This document shows, in pieces, positions 11,623 through 21,439 of a stretch of DNA of 64,000 bases; the stretch's first letter is position 1; the number at the start of each line of letters is the position of its first letter. Where the stretch lies: assembly GCA_025506515.1 (NCBI GenBank), contig CM046452.1, positions 39,837,518 through 39,901,517 on the forward strand, read 5' to 3'. A model generated the notes under the pieces. That model was not told where the DNA came from. It was given only the letters and a program-made list of their open reading frames with translations, and searched no databases. The translations under genes and the position numbers were made by a program. This stretch comes from Flaveria trinervia (Eukaryota; Streptophyta; Magnoliopsida; Asterales; Asteraceae).

Positions 11623-12017
11623 TTTCAGCTGGGTTTTAGCCTTTGGGTCGAGTTTATATGATGTGTGTGTGTGTTTCGTTGTGTTTTCTTGTGTGTTTAG
11701 GTGTTAGAACTCCAAGTGCTCTTGAGTTTGGAGGAGTTTTGCTCAAGACTACTACAGGTGACTTCTAGATCCCTGGTTTTTACTGTTTTAAACTTGTTTT
11801 GGGGCTAAAAATGTATGCAATTAGTTTTTTTATAACTTTTGGTGTGTAAATCGTAAGCCTGTACCCATCTTTTCTTGGGTGTATGTGTGTTTGGGTGTGT
11901 TTTGGTTATGTTTCATGTTTATATGCCTGTTTTAGGTGTTTAGAATGGTAGAAGGGAGTTAAGAACATGTTAGGATGATGATTGGGGTTTGCACATAGTG
12001 TAAGTGAAATAGAATAT

Positions 12018-12350
12018 TTGCCCATACACCTAGAATTCTGTCCATGCACCTAAGCGGTCCATGTGCCTAGCTAAGGCCCATGCACCTAAATAAGGCCCAT
12101 GTGCCCATTACCCATGTGCCCACTGCCCGTGCGTCTAAGTGGTCCATGCGCCTAAGGCCCATGCGCCCACTATCTCTGTGCCTAACTGGTCCATGCACCT
12201 TTGTAAGGCCCATGAGCCCACTTCCCATGCGCCTAAGGGTCCATGCACCTAAGTAAGATTCATATGCCCGAATAATATTCATGCACCCGCATAGTGTTTG
12301 TGCGCCAACATAGTGCCCGCGCACCCATATAGTGCACAAGAACCTAATTC
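12018..12350 (+). repeat. CATGCGCCTAAG motif cluster in the G1 LTR
   Basis: About 20 degenerate units of CATGCGCCTAAGTGGTCC, with variants such as CATGCACCTAAGTAAGGCC and CATGCGCCCACT. The cluster starts 682 bp from the LTR start, the same offset as the unlike ATGCGGATGAGCA cluster in solo LTR G2 (691) and in G3 (about 690). The core CATGCG(C/T)CTAA is nearly identical to the Copia-K motif at 40310-40735. Confidence 0.85.
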
Positions 12351-13260
12351 CTTGAGACTAAGACTTGGAATATTTTTGGTAGTGATGATTTCTTGGTATA
12401 TGCATGTTGTGTCATGTTTTCTTTATGTCCCTTATTACGTATTATTATGTGGCTTTACATGGTGTGTTATGCTCTTGTACGTAAAGTATTATCTTAATGA
12501 ATCGAAAGATTAAAGATAATGAAAAGTGGAACATAATAAATGAATGAAAGTCTTGCAAGTAAAATTTATAAAGGTTCACAACTCTTTGAGAATTGTTAGC
12601 TCAACTATGTGATTATAGTATGCGATCATGGCTAACCCATGAGGGTTCACACACAGGGGGAGTCAGTCATGGTGAACGATCCTATACGTGCAAAATGGGA
12701 TCCTTGTCACTTAACGCTAATAATGAGGTAGCTTTGCGTCCAACGATAGGGGTTTAGCTTATGAAACGATCTAGAGATGAGTAAAAGATAATGAAAAAGT
12801 ACGAAACGACTGAATACGTGCAATAATGAAAGATAATAATGATATTACCTTGATGTATGGATGATAAATGACATGTACGAAAGTAAAGAAAATGTTTTAA
12901 ATGAATGGAAAATATTTTACTTATAAAAAGTAGAACTCATTAAGTAATGTTGACTTTTATACATTTTTCATTTAGCATGTAACTTGTTGCTGGGATGGCA
13001 CGAGGTTGAGCCATTTGGCAAATAAATACTAGTATCCATTATATGCTAAAATAATATTTTTGTTTTGTAATGCATCTAAACATCATTTTGTAACCTAAAA
13101 AGATGTATTATTTGGCAAAAGTAATTATTGATGCATGAAGAGGTTTTTGTTAAGTTGTTCCGTCGCAATGTTTTTATTATTGTGATGAGTTCTTAATGTG
13201 TTTTAAAAATTATATGCAATGAACGTCCAACTGTTAGTGTTCCTAGAATGGGGCCTTATA

Positions 13261-14880
13261 AAATGATCAAGAACTTCATGATGTTGATAGTCTCTCCACT
13301 GAAGACAACATAAATGATGTCATACACTCATTGGATCAAGTTTCATTTGATTATAGTGTTGATCTGGTGGGTGATACCCAATCACCATATTTGAATTTCA
13401 CTAATTTGATTGGTGTAACTGACTTGTTGTAATTCCTTAACTGAGATTCCACAAGTCCCATTGCATCAAAAACATCATTGAAGCTCTTGAGAATGGGGTG
13501 AGAACAATAGGACAAACCCATGAGAAAAATGATTGTCTATACACTTTCTTGTTGTCCAAGATTGAGCCAAAGAATGTTAATGAAGCTTTGAAAGATGAAA
13601 GTTAGGTTGAAGAAATGTAGGAGCTACTTCAATTCAAGAGATAAAAGGTTTCAATTCTATATACAAAAAGTTTAAAATCTAAATCTCCTTCCTCATAGGA
13701 AGACATCAATAAGTACTAAGTGGGTTTTGAGGAATAAGAAGGATGATAGAGGGCTTGTTATTAAGAACAAGGCAAAACTAGTTGTTCAAGGGTACACTCA
13801 AGAAGAATGGATTGACTACAAAGATGTTTCTACTCATATGCCAAGACTTGAAGTTGTGAAGATATTTCTTGCTTTTGTTGCATCCAAGGATTAATGGTCT
13901 GCCAACTTGATGTCAAGCGTGCATTTTTATATGTAGTGATAGATGACAAAGTGTATGTAAAGCAGCCCTATGGATTTTTAGATCCAGATCATCCTAATTA
14001 TGTCTCAAGCTTGAAAAAGCTCTTTTTGGGCTGCATCAAGCCCAAAAGAATTGGTATAAGACACTGCCACAATACCTAGTCCAATATAGTTACAATAGGG
14101 GTACTATTGACAACACCCTATTCATAAAACAAATAGAGAATGAGTTGATGTTGGTTCAAGTTTATGTAGATTATTTCATTTTAGGTCAATTAATACAAAG
14201 CTCTATAAAGGCTTTATGAAGTAGATGAAGAATGGATTCGAAATGAGTGCCATAGGGGAAGTCAATTTATTTTTGGGAATTCAAGTGAATGTGGTTGGTA
14301 ATGGCATCATGATAAACTAGTCAAAGTATGTGCAAGACATACTAAACATAGTTCATCTAATTGAGTGAAAGGTTGCTAAGAAACTCACAACAGAAGCCAC
14401 TCCTTAGGACATGATCTTGAGGGGGAGTGTGTTGATAAACACCTTTAAAAGGGCTATGATTGAACCTTTTATGTACCTCACAACAAGAAGACATGATATT
14501 ATGTTTGCCATAATCATATATGCAATATATCAAGCCAACCTTAAGATGTCACACCTAGTTGTTGTCCTGCGGATTCTCAGATATCTCAAAAGTGCTCCCA
14601 AACTAGGTCTTTGGTATCGAAAGAACTCAGACTTCAATCTGTGTTTATATACAGATAGTGACTATATAACTGCAACATGAATTCAAAGTTAAAACTAGGG
14701 GAATGTCAGTACCTTGGTTGAAAGATAATCTTATGCCAATGCAAAAAAACAATCCTGTTTATGTCCATCAACTATTAAAGCTGAATACATTGATGATGTA
14801 AGCTTCTATGCTCAAGTGCTTTGGATTCAGATTCATTTGTTGGAATATGTATTCAACTTCAAAGAGACTCCCATACATAT
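13261..14880 (+). pseudogene. pol: Old Copia-S pol remnant (RT and RNase H)
   Basis: The left end aligns with the variable region before RT in Copia-S B (near 55130). Further along, KNVNEALKDES, VCQLDVKRAFLYVVIDDKVYVKQP (13896-13965) and LDPDHPNYV are RT (RVT_2) motifs. The catalytic YVDD region is decayed to YVDYF (near 14163). RNase H pieces at 14411-14680 include LRILRYLKSAPKLGLWYRKN and LYTDSDY. It is cut on the left by the Gypsy-G1 3' LTR and on the right by the Copia-S C LTR, which sits within ETPIHI. Stops and frame changes are frequent. This is the oldest layer of this part of the nest. Confidence 0.8.
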
Positions 14881-15683
14881 TGTAAGGATTAAATGTAAAG
14901 GCTAATGCAATCCAAACACCCAAAGTCTCTCCTGCATCACAAGTGAACTGAAGTAGAATGCTTCGGATGTTTCACACCAGCATTAGAAAATACACTAACT
15001 GTGAAATCTTTCAAAGCCAAGACCAATATCTTCCAAAGCCAAAGATGAAGTATTCCGAAGCTTCAAAGACAAAGTCTTCCAAAGCCAACACTTGAAAACA
15101 AATTTCTTCCAAAGACATTTGAACACATGCTTTATCTGATGTACCTTTTACATAAAGCTGGACCCCTTTCCGCTGCAACTCTATAAAGACACCAACTTTC
15201 ATAAGTTGGTGAATAGGTCCATGCTCTGTACATTGAGGTCTTGAGTCTGTAACTTTCTATTTTATGTACCTTATCCTTTTTTTTTAATATATTAGGATGT
15301 GAGCTTTGGCATGTCATAATCACTAGTCAAAAGGCAAATCTGCCTTTTCACTCTACATTTGATTTTGTTTGTTGTCTAGTCATTGTATCCAGCTGGCCTT
15401 CAAAGTATGGTTGGCTGTAGGATGTTGTATATGGATCTCAAGTACTTGTAACTTTTTGATATGCTTTGTACATTTGTAATAGAACTTGAGAAGGCAATAT
15501 ACTGCAATCATGAAAACCAACTACTTATGTGCTTTGCTATCTTATTTTATCTCATATTTACTTGTGTTCTTAGCATCTTTACTCAAAGGTTAACGAGTTC
15601 CCTATTTGATTTCTAAAGTGTTCTTAGCAACTCTTCTCATTGTGTTGTTGTACTCTAAGTGCGTATCCTTCAACGGTCCTACA
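14881..15683 (+). repeat. Copia-S C 5' LTR
   Basis: TGTAAGGATTAAATG to CGGTCCTACA, 803 bp, homologous along its length to 31557-32363 and (reverse) to 49275-48566. It carries CTTCCGAAG/CTTCCAAAG motifs (14999-15120), a TATA box at 15182-15187, and is followed by the PBS. Confidence 0.9.
14999..15187 (+). promoter_or_regulatory. Copia-S LTR promoter: CTTCCGAAG-type motifs plus TATA
   Basis: Eight or more variants of the palindrome CTTCCGAAG (CTTTCAAAGCC, CTTCCAAAGCC, ATTCCGAAGCTTC) lie 65-180 bp upstream of CTATAAAG (TATAAA at 15182-15187). The same order occurs in the LTR at 31557 (motifs 31680-31790, TATA 31856-31861). Palindromic cis motifs in LTRs are described for Sireviruses; the match to this exact motif is my reading. 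Confidence 0.65.
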
Positions 15684-15685
15684 AT

Positions 15686-15697
15686 TAGTTTCAGAGC
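15686..15697 (+). promoter_or_regulatory. Copia-S C primer binding site (tRNA-iMet)
   Basis: TAGTTTCAGAGC starts 3 bp after the LTR end. It differs at two positions from TGGTATCAGAGC, which is intact behind the second LTR at 32366-32377. Confidence 0.8.
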
Positions 15698-15768
15698 ATT
15701 CCAGGCTCTTGATATAAGATCTCACCATCTTATGATCCCTCACATGGACAAAATATTTATCATCTCAA

Positions 15769-17723
15769 ATGGTAGCTATTTCTAAATCTGACCTGGAAAC
15801 TGGAACCATGACAAAGTCCCCACTGATCACTCTTGATGACTTTGACACTTGGTGTCAAAGAATAGAAGGCTTTATCAAGTCTTTAGGCTTAAGAATGTGG
15901 GAGTCTGTCGTTAATGGGCCTTACACACCAAGCACCTCTTCTACTACTGGAGGTGGTATGATCCACAAGGCTGTGGCTAACTACTCAGATGAAGATAGAA
16001 AGAGAGTAAAGTTTGACCAAAAGCCCATGACAACCCTTTAGACTGCTCTTCGAAACTCTGTGTATAGAGGTTTCAAGAAATGCAAAACAGCTAAACAGTT
16101 ATGGGATGCATTGAAACTAATGTATGAGGGTTCCTCTAAAGCGAAGGAGAAAAATAAGGATCTTCAAAAGTAGCAGTTTGAAAATTTCACCTTTAAAGTA
16201 CATCAAACCATGACACAACAATACTATAGGTGTGTTGAGATTATGGATATCCTAGTGGATGGTGGAGTGGCTCTTGAGAATAGAGATATTGTAAAGAAGT
16301 ACATGTCCTCTCTTCTTAGGCAATGGACACACCACTGTGTTGTTTTCAAGAGAATTGATAACCTAAAGACTCTCAGCTTGACAGAGTTGTTTGGGATTCT
16401 CAGTGGTTACCAGATGGAGATGAATATGCAAGGTTCATCTGGCAACTCCAACAATCAAATGGGTTTAGCCCTTCGTGTAGTTGAAAGGGATAGCATAGAA
16501 CCCCAACATCATCTCATGTGCTACCCTAACAACTAACAAAAGTGTCCTTTCATCACCTTCCCTAAGACACCAAGGGAGAACTATACTCAAGGAAGCCCAT
16601 TCCAGGAGACAAGTTCTTCTCAAGCATTTGTGTCTTTTGATGAAAGTTGTGGCAGCTTTCTATTCACCTTTGAAGATCTAGACTGTATCCATCTTGATGA
16701 TGTAGAGTATATGAAGATAGTCAAGCAAATGGCTCTTCTCACTCATAGAGCCAAAAAGTTCTACAAGCAGAAATGAATGCAGTTTCCCAACAATATAGCT
16801 AGTGGAAAGTTTGGACTGGACAAAGGCAAAGTCAAATGTTATAATAACTTGATGGGCCACTTTGCCAGGGAATGCAAGGTACCAAGAACAAATGGTGGCC
16901 AAGCCAATCCGGATCAAACTGCACTGATAAAGTCACCCAGAATGAGAAGGCAAAGCAACAAGTTGCAGTTGCTATTAAAGAAGGTGGCTTTGACTAGAGC
17001 TTTCAGGTGGAAGATACATCTCGAAACCAAGCATTGATGGCTTCCCATGATGAAGCAAAGGTATTGGAACATCTCTGTACTCCTAAATGTATTGCTAAAG
17101 TCAACTAATACAGGTCCTACAAGTTAGAAATAAGATTTGATATTGAGTTCTTAAACATCTTAAAAGATGATTTTAAAAAGGCTGAGTGTGACTATAAGCT
17201 AGAGATTAAGGACTTAGAGAATACCATTTTAGTTCTAAAACATAAGAAAACCAATTATATGACTCACATCAAGGATATTATAACTAAGTTGACTGCATGT
17301 CAGGTTGAGCTTGTGATCAACAAAGCCAGGGCATAAAAATGTGTTCTTGAAGAAAAGACCTTCAAGAACCTAATATCCTCATCCCTGCATGCCAAGGTAT
17401 GTTATCAAAATAAGCAGGGACTGGGTTCTAGTGAGATAGCTCTTCCTCACACAATCTTGTTCTTAAGATCACATAGGTGTGGAAGTTGTCCATACAATCC
17501 AAGTGGTACTCTCCAATTGACAAAGAAAGACACTTCCAAGAGCTCCAAGAAAATTTTATCTTCGGGAGGAAAATCTGTTTCCTTCAGAAGCTCCAAGATA
17601 AAGAAGAAGGCAAGTGGAAAATTTCCTTCGGAAGACAATTTGGTATCGGAAGAAAGGAATACTTCCGAAGCACTAAAGTCTGCTATAGTGTTTGCAGAAT
17701 CTTCTGAATTTCCGGTCATCTAA
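15769..17723 (+). pseudogene. gag: Copia-S C gag, first copy
   Basis: ATG at 15769 starts MVAISKSDLETGTMTKSPLI, then LDDFDTWCQRIEGFIKSLGL, a SIRE-like gag N-terminus. After a stop (TAG at 16039) come 16210-16536 (UBN2-like: VALENRDIVKKYMSSLLRQW, LTELFGILSGYQMEMNMQGS), a zinc knuckle near 16837-16878 in which CYNN replaces CYNC (KCYNNLMGHFAREC), and a Lys/Ser-rich linker at 17457-17723 (SSKIKKKASGKFPSEDNLVS). The linker DNA is itself rich in CTTCCGAAG-type motifs. Gag would form the particle. Stops and the lost zinc ligand make it inactive. The part from 15910 on is duplicated at 21440. Confidence 0.8.
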
Positions 17724-17962
17724 ACTTCCAGAATATCAAAAGATTTCGAAGTGTTGAAGGTCATGTCCAAACTTCCAATGGTGGTGTGGAAATCAAAGAA
17801 AGACCAAGTGACTGAATATTCTCCATCAACAACAGCACAAGATCCTCAAAGCACAACTATAGGATCTATTACTTTTACATTACATTCTACTTCTTTTGTT
17901 GACCCCACGACCAATAAGGCTACGGTTTCCAAATGTAACCCATCATTTTTTGTGCAGGAATA

Positions 17963-18160
17963 GCTCAAGACAAACAAGAATGTCTGGATCATTGATAGTG
18001 GTTGTTCTAGGCACATGACAGGCAATAGGTCACGACTAAAGAACATTGAAAGAATTGATTGAGGGTCAGTTGCTTTTGGAGGAGATGATGTTGTTACATT
18101 TTTGGAAGGGGCAAGGTCACAAATGGTAAGTTCATCATTGAAAAGGTATGTTCAAGACTC
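17963..18160 (+). pseudogene. Copia-S C protease fragment
   Basis: IIDSGCSRHMTGNRS (near 17988-18032) is the aspartic protease active site of Ty1/copia pol. It continues about 35 codons past a stop, then the sequence jumps at about 18150 to the middle of RT (TLFQYLCKHGY-like), skipping the rest of PR-INT and the front of RT. Confidence 0.75.
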
Positions 18161-19198
18161 TATTTCAGTATCTTTGTAAGCATGGATAGAGAAGGGGTAC
18201 TATATATGGAACTCTCTTCATCAAAGGACATGGAATTGACTTAATGCTAGTTCAAGTGTATGTAGATGAAATAATCTTTGGTTCAACTAATCCAAAGCTC
18301 TATAAAAACTTTGAGAAGCTGATGAAGGACAAATTTGAAATGAGTGCCATGGGGGAACTCAATTTCTTTATGGGAATTCAAGTGAAGCAATCTGAAGATG
18401 GCATCTTCATTAGTCAGACAAAGTATGTTCAAGACATACTCAGAAGATTCAACATAACACATTGTAAGATTGCTAAGACACCCATAGCAAGAAACCACTC
18501 CCTTGGGCCTGATCTTGAGGGGGAGTGTGTAGATGAACACCTTTACAGGGCTATGATGGGTCTCTTATGTATCTCACAGCTAGGAGGCCTTATATCATGT
18601 TTTCCATATGTATTTGTGCAAGTTATCAAGCCAACACCAGGATGTCTCACCTCATCACTATTAAAAGGATTCTAAGATACCTCAAAGGTGCCTCAACACT
18701 TAATCATTGGTATCCTAAAAATTCTGACTTCAATCTGTATGCTTATACAGATATTGATTATGATGATTGCAACATGACTACAAAGTCTACATCTGGGGGA
18801 TGTCAGTTTCTTAGTGGAAGGGTTGTCTCATGGCAATGCAAGAAACAATCCTGTGTCTCTGCATCAACTGTTGAAGCTGAATACATTGTTGTTGCAAGCT
18901 GTTGTGCTCAAGTTCTTAAGATTCAGAATCAGATGCTTGACTAGGGATTAAACTTCAAATAGACTTCCATTCACATAGACAACAACAGTGCTATCTTTAT
19001 GACAAAGAATCTTGTGCATCACTCAAGGACAAAACACATCAATATGAGGTATCATTTAATTAGAGATAACTTTGAAAATGGATTAATTAATCTAGTCAAA
19101 GTTAACACAAATGAACAATATGCTGATGTGTTTAAAAGCCTTTGACGAACAGAGATTTGAATATCTTATATCAGCTATTGGGATGATTAACCTTGACT
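18161..19198 (+). pseudogene. pol: Copia-S C RT C-terminus and RNase H, first copy
   Basis: LVQVYVDEIIFGSTNPK near 18247 is the RT catalytic box with YVDE in place of YVDD. Then follow FMGIQVKQSEDGIFISQTKY, LGPDLEGECVDEHLYRAM, and RNase H (18567-18944: YTDIDYDDCNMTTKSTSGGC, WQCKKQSCVSASTVEAEY). The final part, HSRTKHINMRYHLIRDNFENG near 19020, is followed by an indel near 19130 that the second unit lacks. The missing catalytic Asp and the lost front half mean no polymerase activity. Confidence 0.82.
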
Positions 19199-19289
19199 AG
19201 GTTTTTCTTAAAACTAATTCATATTATTTCTTAAAATCTGTGTATCCTAAGTTGTTTAGTTTATCATCTTCATAAGGTATTGTGTTTCT

Positions 19290-19735
19290 CTAGATGAAAA
19301 CCTTTTGAAGACTTTCATTAGAATTCCTAAAAATTTTTATTCTTCGGAAGATATGATTTTACCTTCGAAAGAAACTTATGCCTTCAAAAGCTTAAAACTT
19401 TTCTTGGGCACTTATATGTTTTCAAGGACAATTTCCTTTCGAAGCAAATTAACACTTGGAAGTTTTGTTCTTTCGAACAAAACATCCAAGTTTCAGTTCT
19501 TTTTTGAAGAAAAACCTTTCAAAACATTTAGGAAATTCTTCCAAAGTCATTTTGTCTTTCGAAGCTTTTTCATTAAAACTTCCAAAGACAATTTACCTTC
19601 TAAAGTTTTTTGATTCCCAAGAAAACTGCTTTTTGAGCAAAACACAAACTACTTTTTCAAAGGTGGGACCAACATCCGGATTTCAAAGTTTATCCTCTTT
19701 CATTAACTTTTCCTTAAATCCTTTTCACATATAAA
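19290..19735 (+). promoter_or_regulatory. Internal promoter-like module of Copia-S, unit 1
   Basis: Between the pol end (19198) and the extra ORF (19850) lie about ten variants of the CTTCCGAAG/CTTCGAAAG motif (19337-19620), then CACATATAAACCC with TATAAA at 19730-19735, 115 bp before the ATG. This repeats the motif-plus-TATA order of the LTR promoter. It is conserved in unit 2 (TATA 25258-25263) and in copy B (TATA 52713-52708, minus). A second promoter for the extra ORF is inferred. Confidence 0.6.
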
Positions 19736-19849
19736 CCCAACGGTTCCTCCTCTTTCAATCATCTTCATCTTTCCTCCAAACCTAAAATCCCAAATTTCTC
19801 TCTGAAACCACCTTCATTCATACTTCCTTCATCCTTAAGCTTTCTCACA

Positions 19850-21437
19850 ATGGCCAACCTTAACCGACGAAATGACCAAGATTTCTCCATGGAGTTACAC
19901 AGGAAACACAACCAAGTTGCTCTGTTAAACTCCGAGAAAGATCTACATTTCTATGAGGTTTGCCGTTTCTTGGCTTTATCTAACTATTTCACCTACTTTA
20001 CCATTGATCCTACTCTTTATAAGGATCATCTGCTTAAATTTTGGAAGACCTGCCAAGAGGTCGTTATGGATGGGAGAAGGCACTGTCTGCCAAAGTGCAG
20101 GGGATAACAATCTTCATCACTCCTGCCATCATCAACAATCATCTTCAGCTAGATGCTGAAGAACGTGAGGTGTTCTTCCCAAAAGAAGCTATTTACCACT
20201 CCTTTGAGTCGATGGACTTTTAGGGAGATTTCTCTGTGAAGATCTTCAGGAAAAGGAAGGTCTCATCCCAGTGGAAATACATGCTACATGTGGTTATCCA
20301 CAGCTTGCCCAACAAGCATGGAGGGTGGGACTAGATTCCTGAAGATCTCACCTTCATAGTGCATGGGATGGTTCAGGGAGTCAAGTTCAGGTACTCTTAG
20401 TTTGTTTATACAAATCTGCTTGCAAACTTGGACTCTTTAGAATATTACATGTTTCCTAGATATATTTAATACATTCTTAACTATGAACTAGGCTCACAAT
20501 TAAGGGAAATAGTTAATATTCGTAATTGGTACAGATGAAGCCCGACATATATAAAATCTTGAGGAAGCTAGTTGTTGGCTTCTCTGGGGTAGAAACAGCA
20601 CTTGTCCCCAAAATGTTAGAGCTTATTGCTCAAGGTGACAACCTAGCAGCACTAGCTAGTCTTGAACCCACACTTTCTACATCCCAACCACCACAACAGC
20701 CACAAATCTCCCTCACCTACCAATGAAAACTCAAACGAATCCTTACTCAGACTATTCAGTCTGTGTAGCCCCCCATATACTCACCCATTCACGAGGAAAT
20801 GGATACTGGAGCTCCTACTTCTCCTAAGGAGCAAAGCACTCCCATCACTTCTATGATCAGTGCCAAGGTTCCTCATGCCCAACCTGATGAGCACAAGCCC
20901 AAATGCCTTAAGCATTCATTCTAAGTCTCAACACTCAAGTGAAAAACCTTTAAGGGATAGTTACCATTCCAGCCTTTGGACGTAAACCAACCCATTCCTA
21001 ACCTTTACTTCTATACTGACGAAGACTTAAGTTTTAGTGGGTACCATGACTCTCTCTTCTTTTCCAGTTCTCAAAGAGAGATGAGTAGCAAGGACATGAA
21101 GCTGGTGGTGAGAAAGAGGACTTCGGTCCAATCATCTCATCCCCTAATAATTTTTCTGATGAAGATAAGGGGAATTTGAGGCTAAAGGTGCAAAAACTGT
21201 CACAAACATGCACCTATTTAGTCTCCAAGGTCAGTCATCTTGAATCTTAGGTGAGTACCTTGCAAAAAAAGGTCAATAACCAGCAACTTGAGATCTCTTA
21301 TCTCAATGAACAACTAACTGAGAGACCTTTAAAAAAAGCTCAACCAAGAACACAAGAACCTATGAGTGCGATTAACCTAACTCCTAGCTCACCCATGCAA
21401 GAGGGTGACGCTACCAAAAAGGGGGAGAAAGTCATTA
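19850..21437 (+). pseudogene. Copia-S C extra 3' ORF, first copy (truncated)
   Basis: ATG at 19850: MANLNRRNDQDFSMELHRKH, then LHFYEVCRFLALSNYFTYFT, FWKTCQEV, EEREVFFPKEAIYHSFESMD, HVVIHSLPNKHGGWD, YYMFPRYI. The same blocks occur in Copia-K and X ORFs. The middle part is Pro/Ser/Thr-rich (PTLSTSQPPQQPQ near 20680), and a short coiled coil follows (QQLEISYLNEQLTERPLKKA near 21280). Several stops and frame changes. It is cut at the duplication join and fused in frame to gag (21251-21571). No catalytic motif, signal peptide or membrane segment is seen. Function unknown. Confidence 0.75.
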
Positions 21438-21439
21438 TT

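Larger units (their letters stand above)
5778..13260 (+). mobile_element. Gypsy-G1: degenerate Ty3/gypsy retrotransposon (Tekay/Del-like)
   Basis: Order is truncated 5' LTR (5778-6438), tRNA-iMet-type PBS, gag, protease, RT, RNase H, integrase, PPT and 3' LTR (11336-13260). The domain order PR-RT-RH-INT and the integrase tail (GIHPTFHVFNLRKC) place it in Ty3/gypsy, chromovirus-like. The coding region has many stops and frameshifts, so it cannot encode a working polyprotein. The 3' LTR abuts a Copia-S pol remnant at 13261, so G1 apparently inserted into that pol. The 5' side of the insertion is lost. Confidence 0.88.
11336..13260 (+). repeat. Gypsy-G1 3' LTR
   Basis: Begins TGTAACACTCGG and ends GGGGCCTTATA (TACA in relatives), 1925 bp. 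The start aligns with the solo LTRs at 27864 and, reversed, at 45320. The three share a GGTGGGCATGGCC/TGGTATGGCCGCCC block, GGGGCTAAAAATG/GGGGCTGGAAATG, and the GGGTTCACACA region, but differ greatly between these blocks. The right end joins a Copia-S pol sequence directly. Confidence 0.85.
15910..21439 (+). repeat. 5.53 kb tandem duplication, unit 1
   Basis: Runs from within gag to within the extra 3' ORF. It is repeated almost identically at 21440-26968 (offset 5527-5530 throughout, few substitutions and 1-2 bp indels). The shared junction bases are GTTA: TCTGTCGTTAATGGG at the left edge, ATTATTGTTAATGGG at the join, ATTATTGTTACAAAA at the right edge. This is a 4 bp microhomology tandem duplication. 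Confidence 0.95.

Noticed and set aside
18120..18165. Mini-intron with GTATGT and TTTCAG at the Copia-S C deletion joint
   Set aside because: It would be about 25 nt, too short to splice; the sequence is the deletion joint between protease and RT.
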